Shown here: positions 22,009-27,938 of the stretch, piece by piece
Layout of the letters: the number at the start of each line of letters is the position of its first letter
How positions within the stretch are numbered: position 1 is the first letter of the stretch
IMG/VR virus record: IMGVR_UViG_3300038311_000052
Span: 1 to 39,690 of that record
DNA: 39,690 bases
DNA from: a virus
Reading direction: 5' to 3' (one strand)
The notes under the pieces: model-generated
Told to the model about the DNA's origin: nothing
Database searches by the model: none
What the model saw: the letters and a program-made list of their open reading frames with translations, nothing else
Made by a program: the position numbers and the translations under genes

Positions 22009-22272
22009 ATGGCAGAAGAACAAGGTGTAGGGGCGCTCGGCAACAACATAGAACAAGGTGTAGGGGCAATCGGCAACAACATCATTCTCAATGCCCTGAA
22101 GGGTGCTATCCGCGAGGCCACAGGCGATAGTGCCGATCAGGTCAAAATTGACTTTCTCAACAAACTCAGGGCAAAAATCGTCGCCAGCAAGAACCAGTTT
22201 GATGATGCCTTTATCCCGGCCATCGATGCTCTGATGAAGGCCATCGAAGACATCGACTTGTATAAGGAATAA
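22009..22272 (+). CDS. Small protein with tandem N-terminal repeat
   Basis: ATG 22009 is chosen since AAAGGAGAAGACCA directly precedes it. The 87-residue product begins MAEEQGVGALGNNIEQGVGA, in which EQGVGALGNNI is repeated as EQGVGAIGNNI. The rest is amphipathic helix (LKGAIREATGDSADQVKID, then a helical FIPAIDALMKAIEDIDLYKE). No membrane segment or known motif is seen. The ribosome site is the same AAGGAGAAGACCAATG sequence as at the major capsid gene, suggesting high-level translation. Function unknown. Confidence 0.65.
   Translation: MAEEQGVGALGNNIEQGVGAIGNNIILNALKGAIREATGDSADQVKIDFLNKLRAKIVASKNQFDDAFIPAIDALMKAIEDIDLYKE
22018..22083 (+). repeat. 33-bp tandem repeat inside a coding region
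   Basis: Two adjacent 33-base units (22018-22050 and 22051-22083), both beginning GAACAAGGTGTAGGGGC, differ at only three positions (G/A and C/A in GCTCGG versus AATCGG, and A/C at the end). They encode the in-frame repeat EQGVGALGNNI / EQGVGAIGNNI. Confidence 0.92.
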
Positions 22273-22293
22273 TGTTTGTATAAGGAATAATGT
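22258..22293 (+). repeat. 18-bp perfect tandem duplication over a stop codon
   Basis: TTGTATAAGGAATAATGT occurs at 22258-22275 and again at 22276-22293 without mismatch. The first copy contains the TAA stop of the gene at 22009-22272. The second copy repeats the codons and stop in the same register. It looks like a recent slip. Confidence 0.92.
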
Positions 22294-22298
22294 TTGCC

Positions 22299-22440
22299 TG
22301 GGTATGGGCGTGGCCTTTGCCTTCGAACTGTCAATGAAAGGACAACGCCTATGGGAATGCAGTAAATACTTCAGAACAGACGGAACATTATTGATTGATC
22401 ACGTTGGAGAATTGAAGTGAACATACCACGCCCATACCCA
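22299..22440 (+). repeat. 15-bp perfect inverted repeat flanking a small frame
   Basis: TGGGTATGGGCGTGG (22299-22313) and CCACGCCCATACCCA (22426-22440) are exact reverse complements, 112 bases apart. The left arm covers the start of the 38-codon frame at 22304; the right arm lies in the first codons of the gene at 22417. In RNA the arms would pair and cover both starts. Confidence 0.85.
22304..22420 (+). CDS. Possible 38-residue small protein
   Basis: A short open frame from ATG 22304 to TGA 22418-22420 reads MGVAFAFELSMKGQRLWECS and continues to LLIDHVGELK. It ends in a GTGA overlap with the next gene, like other coupled pairs in this genome. No good ribosome site precedes ATG 22304; an internal ATG at 22334 would leave 28 residues. 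Coding status is therefore uncertain. The small frame could serve as a translated leader for the downstream gene. Confidence 0.35.
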   Translation: MGVAFAFELSMKGQRLWECSKYFRTDGTLLIDHVGELK

Positions 22441-23058
22441 TTTCGTGAATTGTTTTATGTGTCATTTGATGGACTGAGCACTCTCTCAGATCTCATAAAG
22501 ATCTTCTCTCGCTCCAGCTCCAGAACGCACATAGCTACACTGCGCAACTGGCACGGGGATTGGCCTTTGATTGAAGCATGGACCTTTGATGGCCATTGGA
22601 CCAATACCCGTTGGGGAATCTCCAACTTTTCATTCCACACTCCAGGAACCTACTATGAAGTGTGGAGCCTGAAGGTGTCTGTGCATTGTGCAATATACTG
22701 TATGCAGGAGTATGAGAGATTTGCAAGAGAGAAGCGTCCATATGATTTCAAAGCTCTCTTCTCTTTCCTTCTCTACAAAAACAAGGAGAACCCCGTGGGG
22801 GCGATGTGTTCGGAAGGGGAGGTGGAACCGCTGGCTCATTTCTTGAAGTGGTTTGCTGTAGAGCCATACAAGGTCACTCCACAATTCTTCATTCAGCTCA
22901 TCCAAGCTGCCGGAGCCAGGGTTGTGACCACCGGAGTGACAGATGGCACAACAAACCCTCTACAGAAGAATGCCGGGAAGGGAGCCGCTATCAGCCCTCC
23001 CGGCATCTTCAAGGCAGCTATTCGCCATCCCATCAAGAAGATTTTGGGGCGCCAATGA
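22417..23058 (+). CDS. Permuted papain-like (YiiX/NlpC-P60-type) enzyme
   Basis: The start is GTG 22417, with TTGGAG 8 bases upstream and a GTGA overlap with the small frame. The 213-residue product shows the order expected for circularly permuted NlpC/P60 enzymes: a strand with the catalytic His (SSSRTHIATLR, H38), a W-rich strand, then KRPYDFKALFSFLL and MCSEGEVEPLAHF with the likely nucleophile C131. Family members cleave peptide or acyl bonds, often in cell-wall peptides. At the end of the late operon it might assist lysis or act as a virion-linked peptidase. The C-terminal 50 residues are basic (AAIRHPIKKILGRQ). Its end overlaps the opposing gene by 26 bases. Confidence 0.7.
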   Translation: MNIPRPYPFRELFYVSFDGLSTLSDLIKIFSRSSSRTHIATLRNWHGDWPLIEAWTFDGHWTNTRWGISNFSFHTPGTYYEVWSLKVSVHCAIYCMQEYERFAREKRPYDFKALFSFLLYKNKENPVGAMCSEGEVEPLAHFLKWFAVEPYKVTPQFFIQLIQAAGARVVTTGVTDGTTNPLQKNAGKGAAISPPGIFKAAIRHPIKKILGRQ

Positions 23059-23320
23059 ACTCCCATCGCATCTTCTCTTCGTTCCAAGAATACAGCTTCC
23101 GCATACCATTCCCTCCCGCGCCACGGCCAATGATGTAAATAAATGAGCCAATGTGCACAGGGACCTCTTCCAGTGCATCTTCCAAAGATGGGAAAGGCCC
23201 AGCTGTCCACCCCAGGTCTGCATCATCAAAACCTATGCAGTAAGCTGTGGGAGTGGAAGAGTAGTCTTTTGCAGGTTTTCGGAGTGCTGACGGCTGATAG
23301 TTTTGGGGTAAGTTGGCCAT
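23033..23320 (-). CDS. Small protein of unknown function, end of minus-strand operon
   Basis: A 95-residue protein with AGGAGAGACCG before ATG 23320. It contains TAYCIGFDDADLGWTAGPF, then PSLEDALEEVPVHIGSFIYI and RKLYSWNEEKMRWEFIG, a likely small alpha/beta fold with aromatic strands. No motif is recognised. It is the last gene of the leftward operon and overlaps the stop of the rightward permuted papain-like gene by 26 bases, so the two operons converge and collide here with no clear terminator between them. Confidence 0.75.
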   Translation of the reverse strand: MANLPQNYQPSALRKPAKDYSSTPTAYCIGFDDADLGWTAGPFPSLEDALEEVPVHIGSFIYIIGRGAGGNGMRKLYSWNEEKMRWEFIGAPKSS

Positions 23321-23335
23321 CGGTCTCTCCTGTGG

Positions 23336-23635
23336 TTATTGTGAGGTGATGATTCTTGGTTTGGCATCTTGGAGAGTGCCTTTGCGAGAAGCATCAAGAA
23401 GCTGGATAATTTGCTCTACCATTCTCTCCAGCTTCTTGGGAGTGTCCTGTGCCAGCACAAACAGACCGATGTAGACATCCTTGCCGCAGTGTGGGCAGTT
23501 GTCCTGGAAGACTGTGCGTGGATTTGAATGCCAGGCTTGAAGGTCGAAGCGTATGATGTTACGGCACTTGGGACACCTGACTGAAGATGGGTGTATATTG
23601 TCCTTTACCTCAAATTTCATCCCTTTGTCTTCCAT
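23336..23635 (-). CDS. Zinc-ribbon protein
   Basis: The start at 23635 is favoured by a perfect AAAGGAGG site directly upstream; the frame is open further but overlaps the preceding gene. The 99-residue product carries SVRCPKCRNIIRF (CxxC) and, about 25 residues later, DNCPHCGKDVYIG (CxxC), forming a zinc ribbon. A Lys-rich helical C-terminus follows (PKKLERMVEQIIQLLDASRK). Such small ribbons often bind nucleic acid or modulate transcription. It is one of several small Cys-rich proteins in this stretch. Confidence 0.8.
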   Translation of the reverse strand: MEDKGMKFEVKDNIHPSSVRCPKCRNIIRFDLQAWHSNPRTVFQDNCPHCGKDVYIGLFVLAQDTPKKLERMVEQIIQLLDASRKGTLQDAKPRIITSQ

Positions 23636-23649
23636 ATTTATTTCCTCCT

Positions 23650-23817
23650 TTACGGTTTTCCACTCGGCTTTGGGTGGCATATAAACCTCCCACAAATCCC
23701 GCACCTTGGTGGCCATGCCGGTGAACCATGGATGGGGCAATCATCGGCGGGTTCATCCGCCAACTGATAACACTTACACGTTTTATCTTCTTCGCAAATA
23801 TGTTGTTCTTTCTCCAT
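23650..23817 (-). CDS. Very small Cys-rich protein
   Basis: ATG 23817 follows a GGAGG site (CAGGAGGCGTCAATG) and gives 55 residues: MEKEQHICEEDKTCKCYQLA, then a DDCPIHGSPAWPPRCGICGR stretch, ending FICHPKPSGKP. Seven cysteines, including CGIC, suggest one or two bound zinc ions. Function is unknown. It lies between two other Cys-rich genes and reads in the same direction. Confidence 0.65.
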   Translation of the reverse strand: MEKEQHICEEDKTCKCYQLADEPADDCPIHGSPAWPPRCGICGRFICHPKPSGKP

Positions 23818-23843
23818 TGACGCCTCCTGCCGAATCAGACAAT

Positions 23844-24149
23844 TTAACATTTAAGAAAAAAGTGCCTTAAAATTTTTTTAGCATTATCATTCACCGCTGG
23901 TTTTGATACGACGCGAAGTCCTGGTGTTTGGTTGACAAGGTCAAGCCGTTTACGTTTTGCATTAATCTTGTGTCCACAATATTTATGGAAGCACCTTTCG
24001 CACACAAGACCTTCTCCATGATCTGGGGTTGAATAAAAATCGTTGCTTGGCGTACACTTTGATATCTCTCCGCATACGCAGCATAAACAATCCTTGTATG
24101 CCCTGTCATGGTGTATAGTTTTTATAACATTCATAGATTCATCTGTCAT
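23844..24149 (-). CDS. Cys-rich zinc-binding protein
   Basis: A 101-residue protein with GAGGA before ATG 24149. Cysteines cluster as DCLCCVCGEISKC and, after about 24 residues, VCERCFHKYCGHK, typical of two-part zinc binding. A basic helix follows (INAKRKRLDLVNQT). The C-terminal part (AVNDNAKKILRHFFLKC) is helical. It may be a nucleic-acid- or protein-binding early phage protein. No specific family is recognised. Confidence 0.7.
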   Translation of the reverse strand: MTDESMNVIKTIHHDRAYKDCLCCVCGEISKCTPSNDFYSTPDHGEGLVCERCFHKYCGHKINAKRKRLDLVNQTPGLRVVSKPAVNDNAKKILRHFFLKC

Positions 24150-24175
24150 CGTTTGGGTTCCTCGGCTGCTTGGTT

Positions 24176-24370
24176 CTATGCGTCCGGCCCTTCAACCCAC
24201 CATTGATATCCGCACGCCAGGCATTCAAATTTATCATCGTCATATCCGCCACAGGATGATTTCCATGTTTGATAACGGACCTTCGCTTGTTCGCATCTTG
24301 GACATTTTCTTGATGTCTGTTGCCATCCTTCGAATGTCCCCTCCGATTCACTCATTGGTTTTGTGTGCAT
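24176..24370 (-). CDS. Small zinc-ribbon protein
   Basis: A 64-residue protein with GGGAG before ATG 24370. SRKCPRCEQAKVRY (CxxC) and FECLACGYQWWVEGPDA (CxxC) form a compact zinc ribbon of the transcription-factor type. It overlaps the upstream gene by 19 bases, so the two are probably co-translated. Ribbons of this form can bind RNA polymerase or nucleic acid, but the target is not known. Confidence 0.7.
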   Translation of the reverse strand: MHTKPMSESEGTFEGWQQTSRKCPRCEQAKVRYQTWKSSCGGYDDDKFECLACGYQWWVEGPDA

Positions 24371-24714
24371 GGTATTTCTCCCTTACATAGATGATGATCG
24401 CCCCAATACTTCGCATCACACTCAGTATATCCACATTCTGGACACCTGGGGTGATCACTGTATGGTTTACCACAAGCAAAGCACTTATTTTCGTTTTCGT
24501 AAATATCGTCCATGGTTGTGTCTCCATCGTTATGTGGTGGGCAAAAAGACAATACTGTCTGATAGGCTTCCTCTTTTTCAGCAAATAATTCATAGTATCT
24601 TGGCATAAAATTTTTAACAAATTCAATAAATCCATCAGAGACAGTCAATCGCTCTTTTAAATAATTATCAGTCTTCGCCAGTCTTTTAATGATCTCCCCC
24701 ACTGTTTCGCCCAT
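24352..24714 (-). CDS. Protein with C-terminal zinc-binding cluster
   Basis: ATG 24714 (AAGGAAGGG upstream) is favoured over 24780, which would overlap the preceding small gene. The 120-residue product has an N-terminal helical part (ETVGEIIKRLAKTDNYLKE, then FIEFVKNFMPRYYELFAEKE). A Cys-rich end follows: NKCFACGKPYSDHPRCPECG, YTECDAKYW and LCKGEIPC. The helical part suggests a protein-contact surface carrying a zinc domain. Function unknown. Confidence 0.65.
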   Translation of the reverse strand: MGETVGEIIKRLAKTDNYLKERLTVSDGFIEFVKNFMPRYYELFAEKEEAYQTVLSFCPPHNDGDTTMDDIYENENKCFACGKPYSDHPRCPECGYTECDAKYWGDHHLCKGEIPCTQNQ

Positions 24715-24734
24715 GTCACCCTTCCTTTGGATTC

Positions 24735-24818
24735 CTATCGACGGCCAATTGTTGGTTGGCAATGCGACGGTTCCAGGCAAGCGAGGCGCCCATCTTGTTC
24801 GATTTGATAGTCTTCCAT
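24735..24818 (-). CDS. Possible 27-residue protein
   Basis: From ATG 24818, with AGGAG 9 bases upstream, the frame reads MEDYQIEQDGRLACLEPSHC, then QPTIGRR, then stop. It sits in the operon gap between the genes at 24714 and 24851, in the same direction, and has the ribosome site usual for this operon. It is too short for confident assignment; a leader peptide is possible. Confidence 0.4.
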   Translation of the reverse strand: MEDYQIEQDGRLACLEPSHCQPTIGRR

Positions 24819-24850
24819 TTTTATGCTCCTGCTAACTCCTTGTTATCTGA

Positions 24851-25093
24851 TTACCAATTAAATATGCAGTAATTTGGATCAAGCCCCCATTTACCACCAT
24901 CCAAAACAAAACGAATTTCAAAAGGTGGAAGCTCTCTGCCCGTTTCTGTTCCGTTGACAACTTCACGCAAATAAACCATGTCGTATTTCTTGAAATTGCG
25001 GTCATTGATTCTGAGTTCAAATTTCTTCTCTCCGCGCTTGACCGCCTGAAACATATCAGTTTCGCATTTCAAATAATGGTGTTGACGCGACAT
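24851..25093 (-). CDS. DUF3850-like (ASCH/PUA-fold) protein
   Basis: An 80-residue protein with the signature of the DUF3850 family: HYLKCETDMFQAVKRGEKKF, then ELRINDRNFKKYDMVYLREV, and a C-terminal FEIRFVLDGGKWGLDPNYC. These ASCH-like proteins have a PUA-type beta barrel expected to bind RNA or modified nucleotides. They are common in phage early regions. The start has AGGAG before ATG 25093. The target in this phage is unknown; RNA binding is the family-level expectation. Confidence 0.85.
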   Translation of the reverse strand: MSRQHHYLKCETDMFQAVKRGEKKFELRINDRNFKKYDMVYLREVVNGTETGRELPPFEIRFVLDGGKWGLDPNYCIFNW

Positions 25094-25149
25094 ATTTATT
25101 CTCCTGGCAGATAACTTGGTTTGCCAAATGCTTTCGATGCATACACAAA

Positions 25150-25416
25150 CTATGCAACAAGCTTCCCTGTTACCTTCATCTCTGCACCATCTAACAGTAT
25201 AAACGGATCTTTACACTTGGACATCCTGAGATAATACAAAAATGCGCTGTCCTTAAAAATGTTGTCGTGCGTCGTTTTTCGGTATGCCGCCAAAATGGTG
25301 GACAATGCGGAATCGACATCAAGAGCGAGCATTTCCTCTGGTGATAGACCATCTGGATAATGATCTGGATTCATTTCATATTCAACTGTTGCAGTAATAG
25401 TGATGATTGCTTTCAT
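25150..25416 (-). CDS. Small protein of unknown function
   Basis: An 88-residue protein preceded by AGGAGAGATAG at ATG 25416. The N-terminus MKAIITITATVEYEMNPDHY has beta pattern, followed by helical LSPEEMLALDVDSALSTIL and a C-terminal strand FILLDGAEMKVTGKLVA. This alpha/beta arrangement occurs in many small phage early proteins. No function can be assigned. Confidence 0.7.
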   Translation of the reverse strand: MKAIITITATVEYEMNPDHYPDGLSPEEMLALDVDSALSTILAAYRKTTHDNIFKDSAFLYYLRMSKCKDPFILLDGAEMKVTGKLVA

Positions 25417-25483
25417 CTATCTCTCCTATCTTTGCTGTAGAATCCTATTGGCTCACCGTCCAGCTAAATGTTATACATCGTAA

Positions 25484-25717
25484 TCAATCAGCGTTGCAGC
25501 CAACTCCGCACACAGCCACTTCACCAGAAGGGTGGATTAAATTGTTTGGCCAATGTTCAGAAACTTCTGGCAAATTGTTCGCTTCGCAGAACTTTTTCAC
25601 AAGGTCGGCAATAGGGGCGGCATCATCAGAAGACGACATTACAGTTTTTTCTTTACGGCAGGTAAGCCATGCTGCGAAACCATAGACAGCTTCAGAAGGG
25701 TTCAAATGTTCAGACAT
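25484..25717 (-). CDS. Conserved-looking phage protein of unknown function
   Basis: A 77-residue protein with AAAGGAG before ATG 25717. The sequence LNPSEAVYGFAAWLTCRKEK, then TVMSSSDDAAPIADLVKKFC and LPEVSEHWPNNLIHPSGEVA, resembles small proteins seen in many phages (pattern recalled, not searched). It is probably a single compact helical domain. No catalytic or binding motif is visible. Confidence 0.7.
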   Translation of the reverse strand: MSEHLNPSEAVYGFAAWLTCRKEKTVMSSSDDAAPIADLVKKFCEANNLPEVSEHWPNNLIHPSGEVAVCGVGCNAD

Positions 25718-25729
25718 AGTTTATCTCCT

Positions 25730-25921
25730 TTAATGTTTACGCACCAAGCCAGTCGGAAACTCCTGCCCGTCTGGGTCAGTGACGTAGAACTCTCCATTGT
25801 GGCACCTCACTCTCACTTCAATCCCGGTTATTCGCTTAATCAACTCCCTCACTGTCTCCGCTCCATCGTCTATGGCGTTGACTTCTGTTTGTGACTTCTT
25901 CAGCTCTGGTAGTCTGGCCAT
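25730..25921 (-). CDS. Small protein overlapping the Rad50 C-half gene
   Basis: From ATG 25921 (GGAGG 10 bases upstream) the frame gives 63 residues: MARLPELKKSQTEVNAIDDG, then ETVRELIKRITGIEVRVRCH and FYVTDPDGQEFPTGLVRKH. Its helix-strand pattern looks real. It overlaps the end of the upstream gene by 86 bases in another frame, more than usual in this genome. Either both are translated, or the true end of the upstream protein is shorter than the present reading. Function unknown. Confidence 0.6.
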   Translation of the reverse strand: MARLPELKKSQTEVNAIDDGAETVRELIKRITGIEVRVRCHNGEFYVTDPDGQEFPTGLVRKH

Positions 25922-26522
25922 CGTGGTGGAACCTCCATTTTTTGTCTGCGATAGATGCCACTTCCTCATCGTGTGTGAGAATGATAAGCTGTAGGTTAAA
26001 TTCCTTGGACATCTCTCGGAGTGCTTCTGCCCCTTTGAGAAGGTCTTCTCCACGCCCCACAAACTTTATGGGCTCATCATGTAGGAAGAAGTTGCGCTTG
26101 CGATTTGGGTCAATACTCCACAAGATCCACCGCATCCCAGCAGACAGCATATCCAAAAGGCTTCCGCCATCATCATCTTTTGGATCATAGATGTTGTCGC
26201 CTTCTTGGATAAAGACTGTGGCTGTGGAGTACTTGCTGCCGGAGCCAGGGTTGAACTCTATCTTGCACTCACTCGGCCTGTCGAACACTGTGGCTAAACA
26301 GGCAGTGATTGCACTCTCGAAAGTGGACCTGAAGTGATTTTGGGTCCTGTTTTGGACCTCCTTTACCACAGCTACAGCCCTCTCCAGCACAGCCGCTCTA
26401 CGCCCAAGAGAGACCACTTGTTTTTCTAACTGCTGTAGATGATCAGCTTTGGCTTTTGAGATAGACTTGATGAGATTAGCATTTTCTTCTGCTGAAGTCA
26501 AGCGTATTATGAGATCCTGCAT
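25836..26522 (-). CDS. sbcC: C-terminal half of SbcC/Rad50-like ATPase
   Basis: A 228-residue protein beginning with a coiled-coil stretch (AKADHLQQLEKQVVSLGRRA). It then has the second ATPase lobe of an SMC/Rad50 protein: a signature-like region GGSLLDMLSAGMRWILWSID, Walker B NFFLHDEP and an H-loop LIILTHDEEVASIAD. It has no P-loop. The P-loop half is encoded separately at 28858-29949 and ends at a zinc hook, so the two chains would assemble into one ATPase, working with the Mre11-like nuclease at 27939. The ribosome site AAGGA overlaps a 24-bp palindrome. The last 30 residues overlap the next gene in another frame and may not be conserved. Confidence 0.82.
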   Translation of the reverse strand: MQDLIIRLTSAEENANLIKSISKAKADHLQQLEKQVVSLGRRAAVLERAVAVVKEVQNRTQNHFRSTFESAITACLATVFDRPSECKIEFNPGSGSKYSTATVFIQEGDNIYDPKDDDGGSLLDMLSAGMRWILWSIDPNRKRNFFLHDEPIKFVGRGEDLLKGAEALREMSKEFNLQLIILTHDEEVASIADKKWRFHHDGQTTRAEEVTNRSQRHRRWSGDSEGVD

Positions 26523-26533
26523 TTAGTGTGTTC

Positions 26534-26557
26534 CTTGCGTTTAAATTTAAACGCAAG
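26534..26557. promoter_or_regulatory. 24-bp perfect palindrome over a ribosome site
   Basis: CTTGCGTTTAAA and its exact reverse complement TTTAAACGCAAG are joined without spacer. On the minus strand its end overlaps the AAGGA site (26532-26536) of the Rad50 C-half gene. It may be an operator for a dimeric DNA-binding protein, or an mRNA hairpin hiding the ribosome site. A 15/16 match to one arm plus centre lies at 26590-26605. Confidence 0.75.
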
Positions 26558-26573
26558 CTTTCGAGAATAGGAG

Positions 26574-26605
26574 AGTATAGGCTAAGATACTTGCGCTTAA
26601 ATTTA
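26574..26605 (-). promoter_or_regulatory. Possible promoter flanked by operator-like repeats
   Basis: On the minus strand TATACT (26579 to 26574) could be a -10 box, with a weak TTTAAG-like -35 sixteen bases ahead. That -35 lies in TAAATTTAAGCGCAAG (26605-26590), a near copy of the palindrome arm that sits just downstream of the expected transcript start. Two sites straddling a promoter is a common repressor layout. The -35 match is poor. Confidence 0.35.
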
Positions 26606-26623
26606 CTGCTGAAGAATCTTGTG

Positions 26624-27184
26624 TCAATGGCTATTCCTCTTGATTACCTTAGCCACTTCTCCGACAATCCACCCGCTGGCCTTCTTCTTGCTGGTGCTCA
26701 GCTCTTTGTTTCTTGCTACAAGAGTGGAGTTGAGCTGACGAATGTGTTGATCCTTCTCCTTGACTATCTTGTGATGCTCGATTTGGATCCGCTTGATTTT
26801 GCTATCCATATCCTCAAGAAGCATCTTCAGATGCTGTATTTCTTTCTTCTGGTTTTCGATGATGGTGATGATGCCTGCACCGATATCCTCAAAAGTCATC
26901 GGCGGCACCTTGTCATCTGCTTCTACGGGAGAAGGAGGTGATGGCTCTTCTGTGACAGGCGGCTCCTCTTCGACAGCCTTGTAGTACTTCCGCCCACCTT
27001 TGCCCTTGCGGATGGAAGTGATAAGACCTTTCTTCTCCCACTTTAGTGCCGCACACCCCACTGAAGACATCGATGCCGAAGGGATAATTGTAGAGACCTG
27101 CTCATGAATGCTTTTCTGGTCTACTTCTGTGGGGCTGGACTGAATAACCTCCAAGACTGTGCTGGTGATTGTGGTCGGGGCCAT
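26624..27184 (-). CDS. Winged-helix protein with long coiled coil
   Basis: A 186-residue protein, GAGGAG before ATG 27184. Residues 1-70 have a winged-helix pattern: VLEVIQSSPTEVDQKSIHEQ, SMSSVGCAALKWEKKGLITS, and a basic wing IRKGKGGRKYYKAV. A Pro/Glu-rich linker follows (EEEPPVTEEPSPPSPVEADD). Residues about 105-165 form a coiled coil (IIENQKKEIQHLKMLLEDMD), and the end is Lys-rich. It is a likely DNA-binding dimer. It is encoded directly upstream of the palindrome and the Rad50 C-half, so it might bind that palindrome or assist the Mre11/Rad50 complex. Both ideas are inference. Confidence 0.78.
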   Translation of the reverse strand: MAPTTITSTVLEVIQSSPTEVDQKSIHEQVSTIIPSASMSSVGCAALKWEKKGLITSIRKGKGGRKYYKAVEEEPPVTEEPSPPSPVEADDKVPPMTFEDIGAGIITIIENQKKEIQHLKMLLEDMDSKIKRIQIEHHKIVKEKDQHIRQLNSTLVARNKELSTSKKKASGWIVGEVAKVIKRNSH

Positions 27185-27186
27185 CT

Positions 27187-27471
27187 TTATCTCCTCATTT
27201 TGAGGATGCTCTCTGCTTCTTCCACTGCTACGGCAATGATATCGGCGTTGCTTCTGATCTCGGCTTCGATCTTGTCCAAAACCTCAGAAGCATCCTCCAA
27301 GTTCTTCACCCCCATCTCTTTCAGCTTTGAGAGCGTCCTGTTAAGTTCAGAATTGGCAACTGCGAGCTGTTCCTTGTGGTTGGAGATTTCTGTCTTGAGC
27401 CTGCTGATGAGCTGCGCAGCCTTTTGGAGTTGTTCTTGTGTTCTGTCAATTTTGTTTCTCTGGTCAGCCAT
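27187..27471 (-). CDS. Coiled-coil protein near the split Rad50 genes
   Basis: A 94-residue protein that is almost wholly coiled coil: QEQLQKAAQLISRLKTEISN, then KEQLAVANSELNRTLSKLKE, a short break MGVKNLEDASEVLDKI, and a final helix EAEIRSNADIIAVAVEEAES. Short coiled-coil proteins with a GV-x-x-LE/DA break are seen beside Rad50-like halves in other phages (recalled pattern). It could supply part of the returning coiled-coil arm that is missing between the zinc-hook half and the C-terminal half. It overlaps neither neighbour, with 2 bases to the winged-helix gene. Confidence 0.72.
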   Translation of the reverse strand: MADQRNKIDRTQEQLQKAAQLISRLKTEISNHKEQLAVANSELNRTLSKLKEMGVKNLEDASEVLDKIEAEIRSNADIIAVAVEEAESILKMRR

Positions 27472-27648
27472 CTATTCATCCTCCACATTATTCTTCAGGC
27501 GCCATTGGTATTCCTTGTCTGCAGCTGTGGCGATGCTGTCATCGCGGTAATGTGTAGCAATCCAGCACAGAAGTCTTCTCGGCACCCTGGGGTCATCAAT
27601 GTCATATCCCTTAAACTCTCCAAATGGGATCTTCAGCGGTTTTTTCAT
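27472..27648 (-). CDS. DUF3820-like small protein
   Basis: A 58-residue frame with AGGAGAATAG before ATG 27648. The sequence MKKPLKIPFGEFKGYDIDDP, then RVPRRLLCWIATHYRDD, has the IPFG-x-(F/Y)KG...W pattern of DUF3820, a small domain also found appended to nucleases. The rest (TAADKEYQWRLKNNVEDE) is helical and charged. It fills the gap between the coiled-coil gene and the 92-residue gene exactly, ending one base before the next start. It is probably a nucleic-acid-metabolism accessory protein. Confidence 0.75.
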   Translation of the reverse strand: MKKPLKIPFGEFKGYDIDDPRVPRRLLCWIATHYRDDSIATAADKEYQWRLKNNVEDE

Positions 27649-27659
27649 CTATTCTCCTG

Positions 27660-27938
27660 TTAGATTTGCGGAAATTGATAAGTGGTGCCGGAAGGTGGCT
27701 CTTGCTCAATAATCTCCACAAATCGCAACGTCAGATCCTTGTTAGTGGCCTTCTTGAGCTTGAATAGGCAGTTGAAAAGCTTGAAGTTCTCACCAACGAG
27801 TGCAGCAAAGTTCTCCATCGCTTGCTGTTTGGTTTTTGGGTCATCGTGAGGGATGCTGCCCTTTTTTTTGGCTCGATTGGCATAGGACTTTTCGAGCCTT
27901 GTGTGTGCTTCTTTTTTCTCTTTTTCAGTCGTGTCCAT
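27660..27938 (-). CDS. Small helical protein of unknown function
   Basis: A 92-residue protein with GGAGGG before ATG 27938, starting one base after the Mre11-like stop. A very basic N-terminal half (KEKKEAHTRLEKSYANRAKK) leads to a helical second half (QQAMENFAALVGENFKLFNC, then NKDLTLRFVEIIEQEP). A DNA-contacting helper of the Mre11/Rad50 complex is possible from its position and charge. No family is recognised. Confidence 0.65.
   Translation of the reverse strand: MDTTEKEKKEAHTRLEKSYANRAKKKGSIPHDDPKTKQQAMENFAALVGENFKLFNCLFKLKKATNKDLTLRFVEIIEQEPPSGTTYQFPQI

Noticed and set aside
22970-23006. Hairpin ATGCCGGGA...TCCCGGCAT near the convergent gene ends as a bidirectional terminator
   Set aside because: It lies wholly inside coding sequence and neither side has a T-run; kept only as a possible weak structure.
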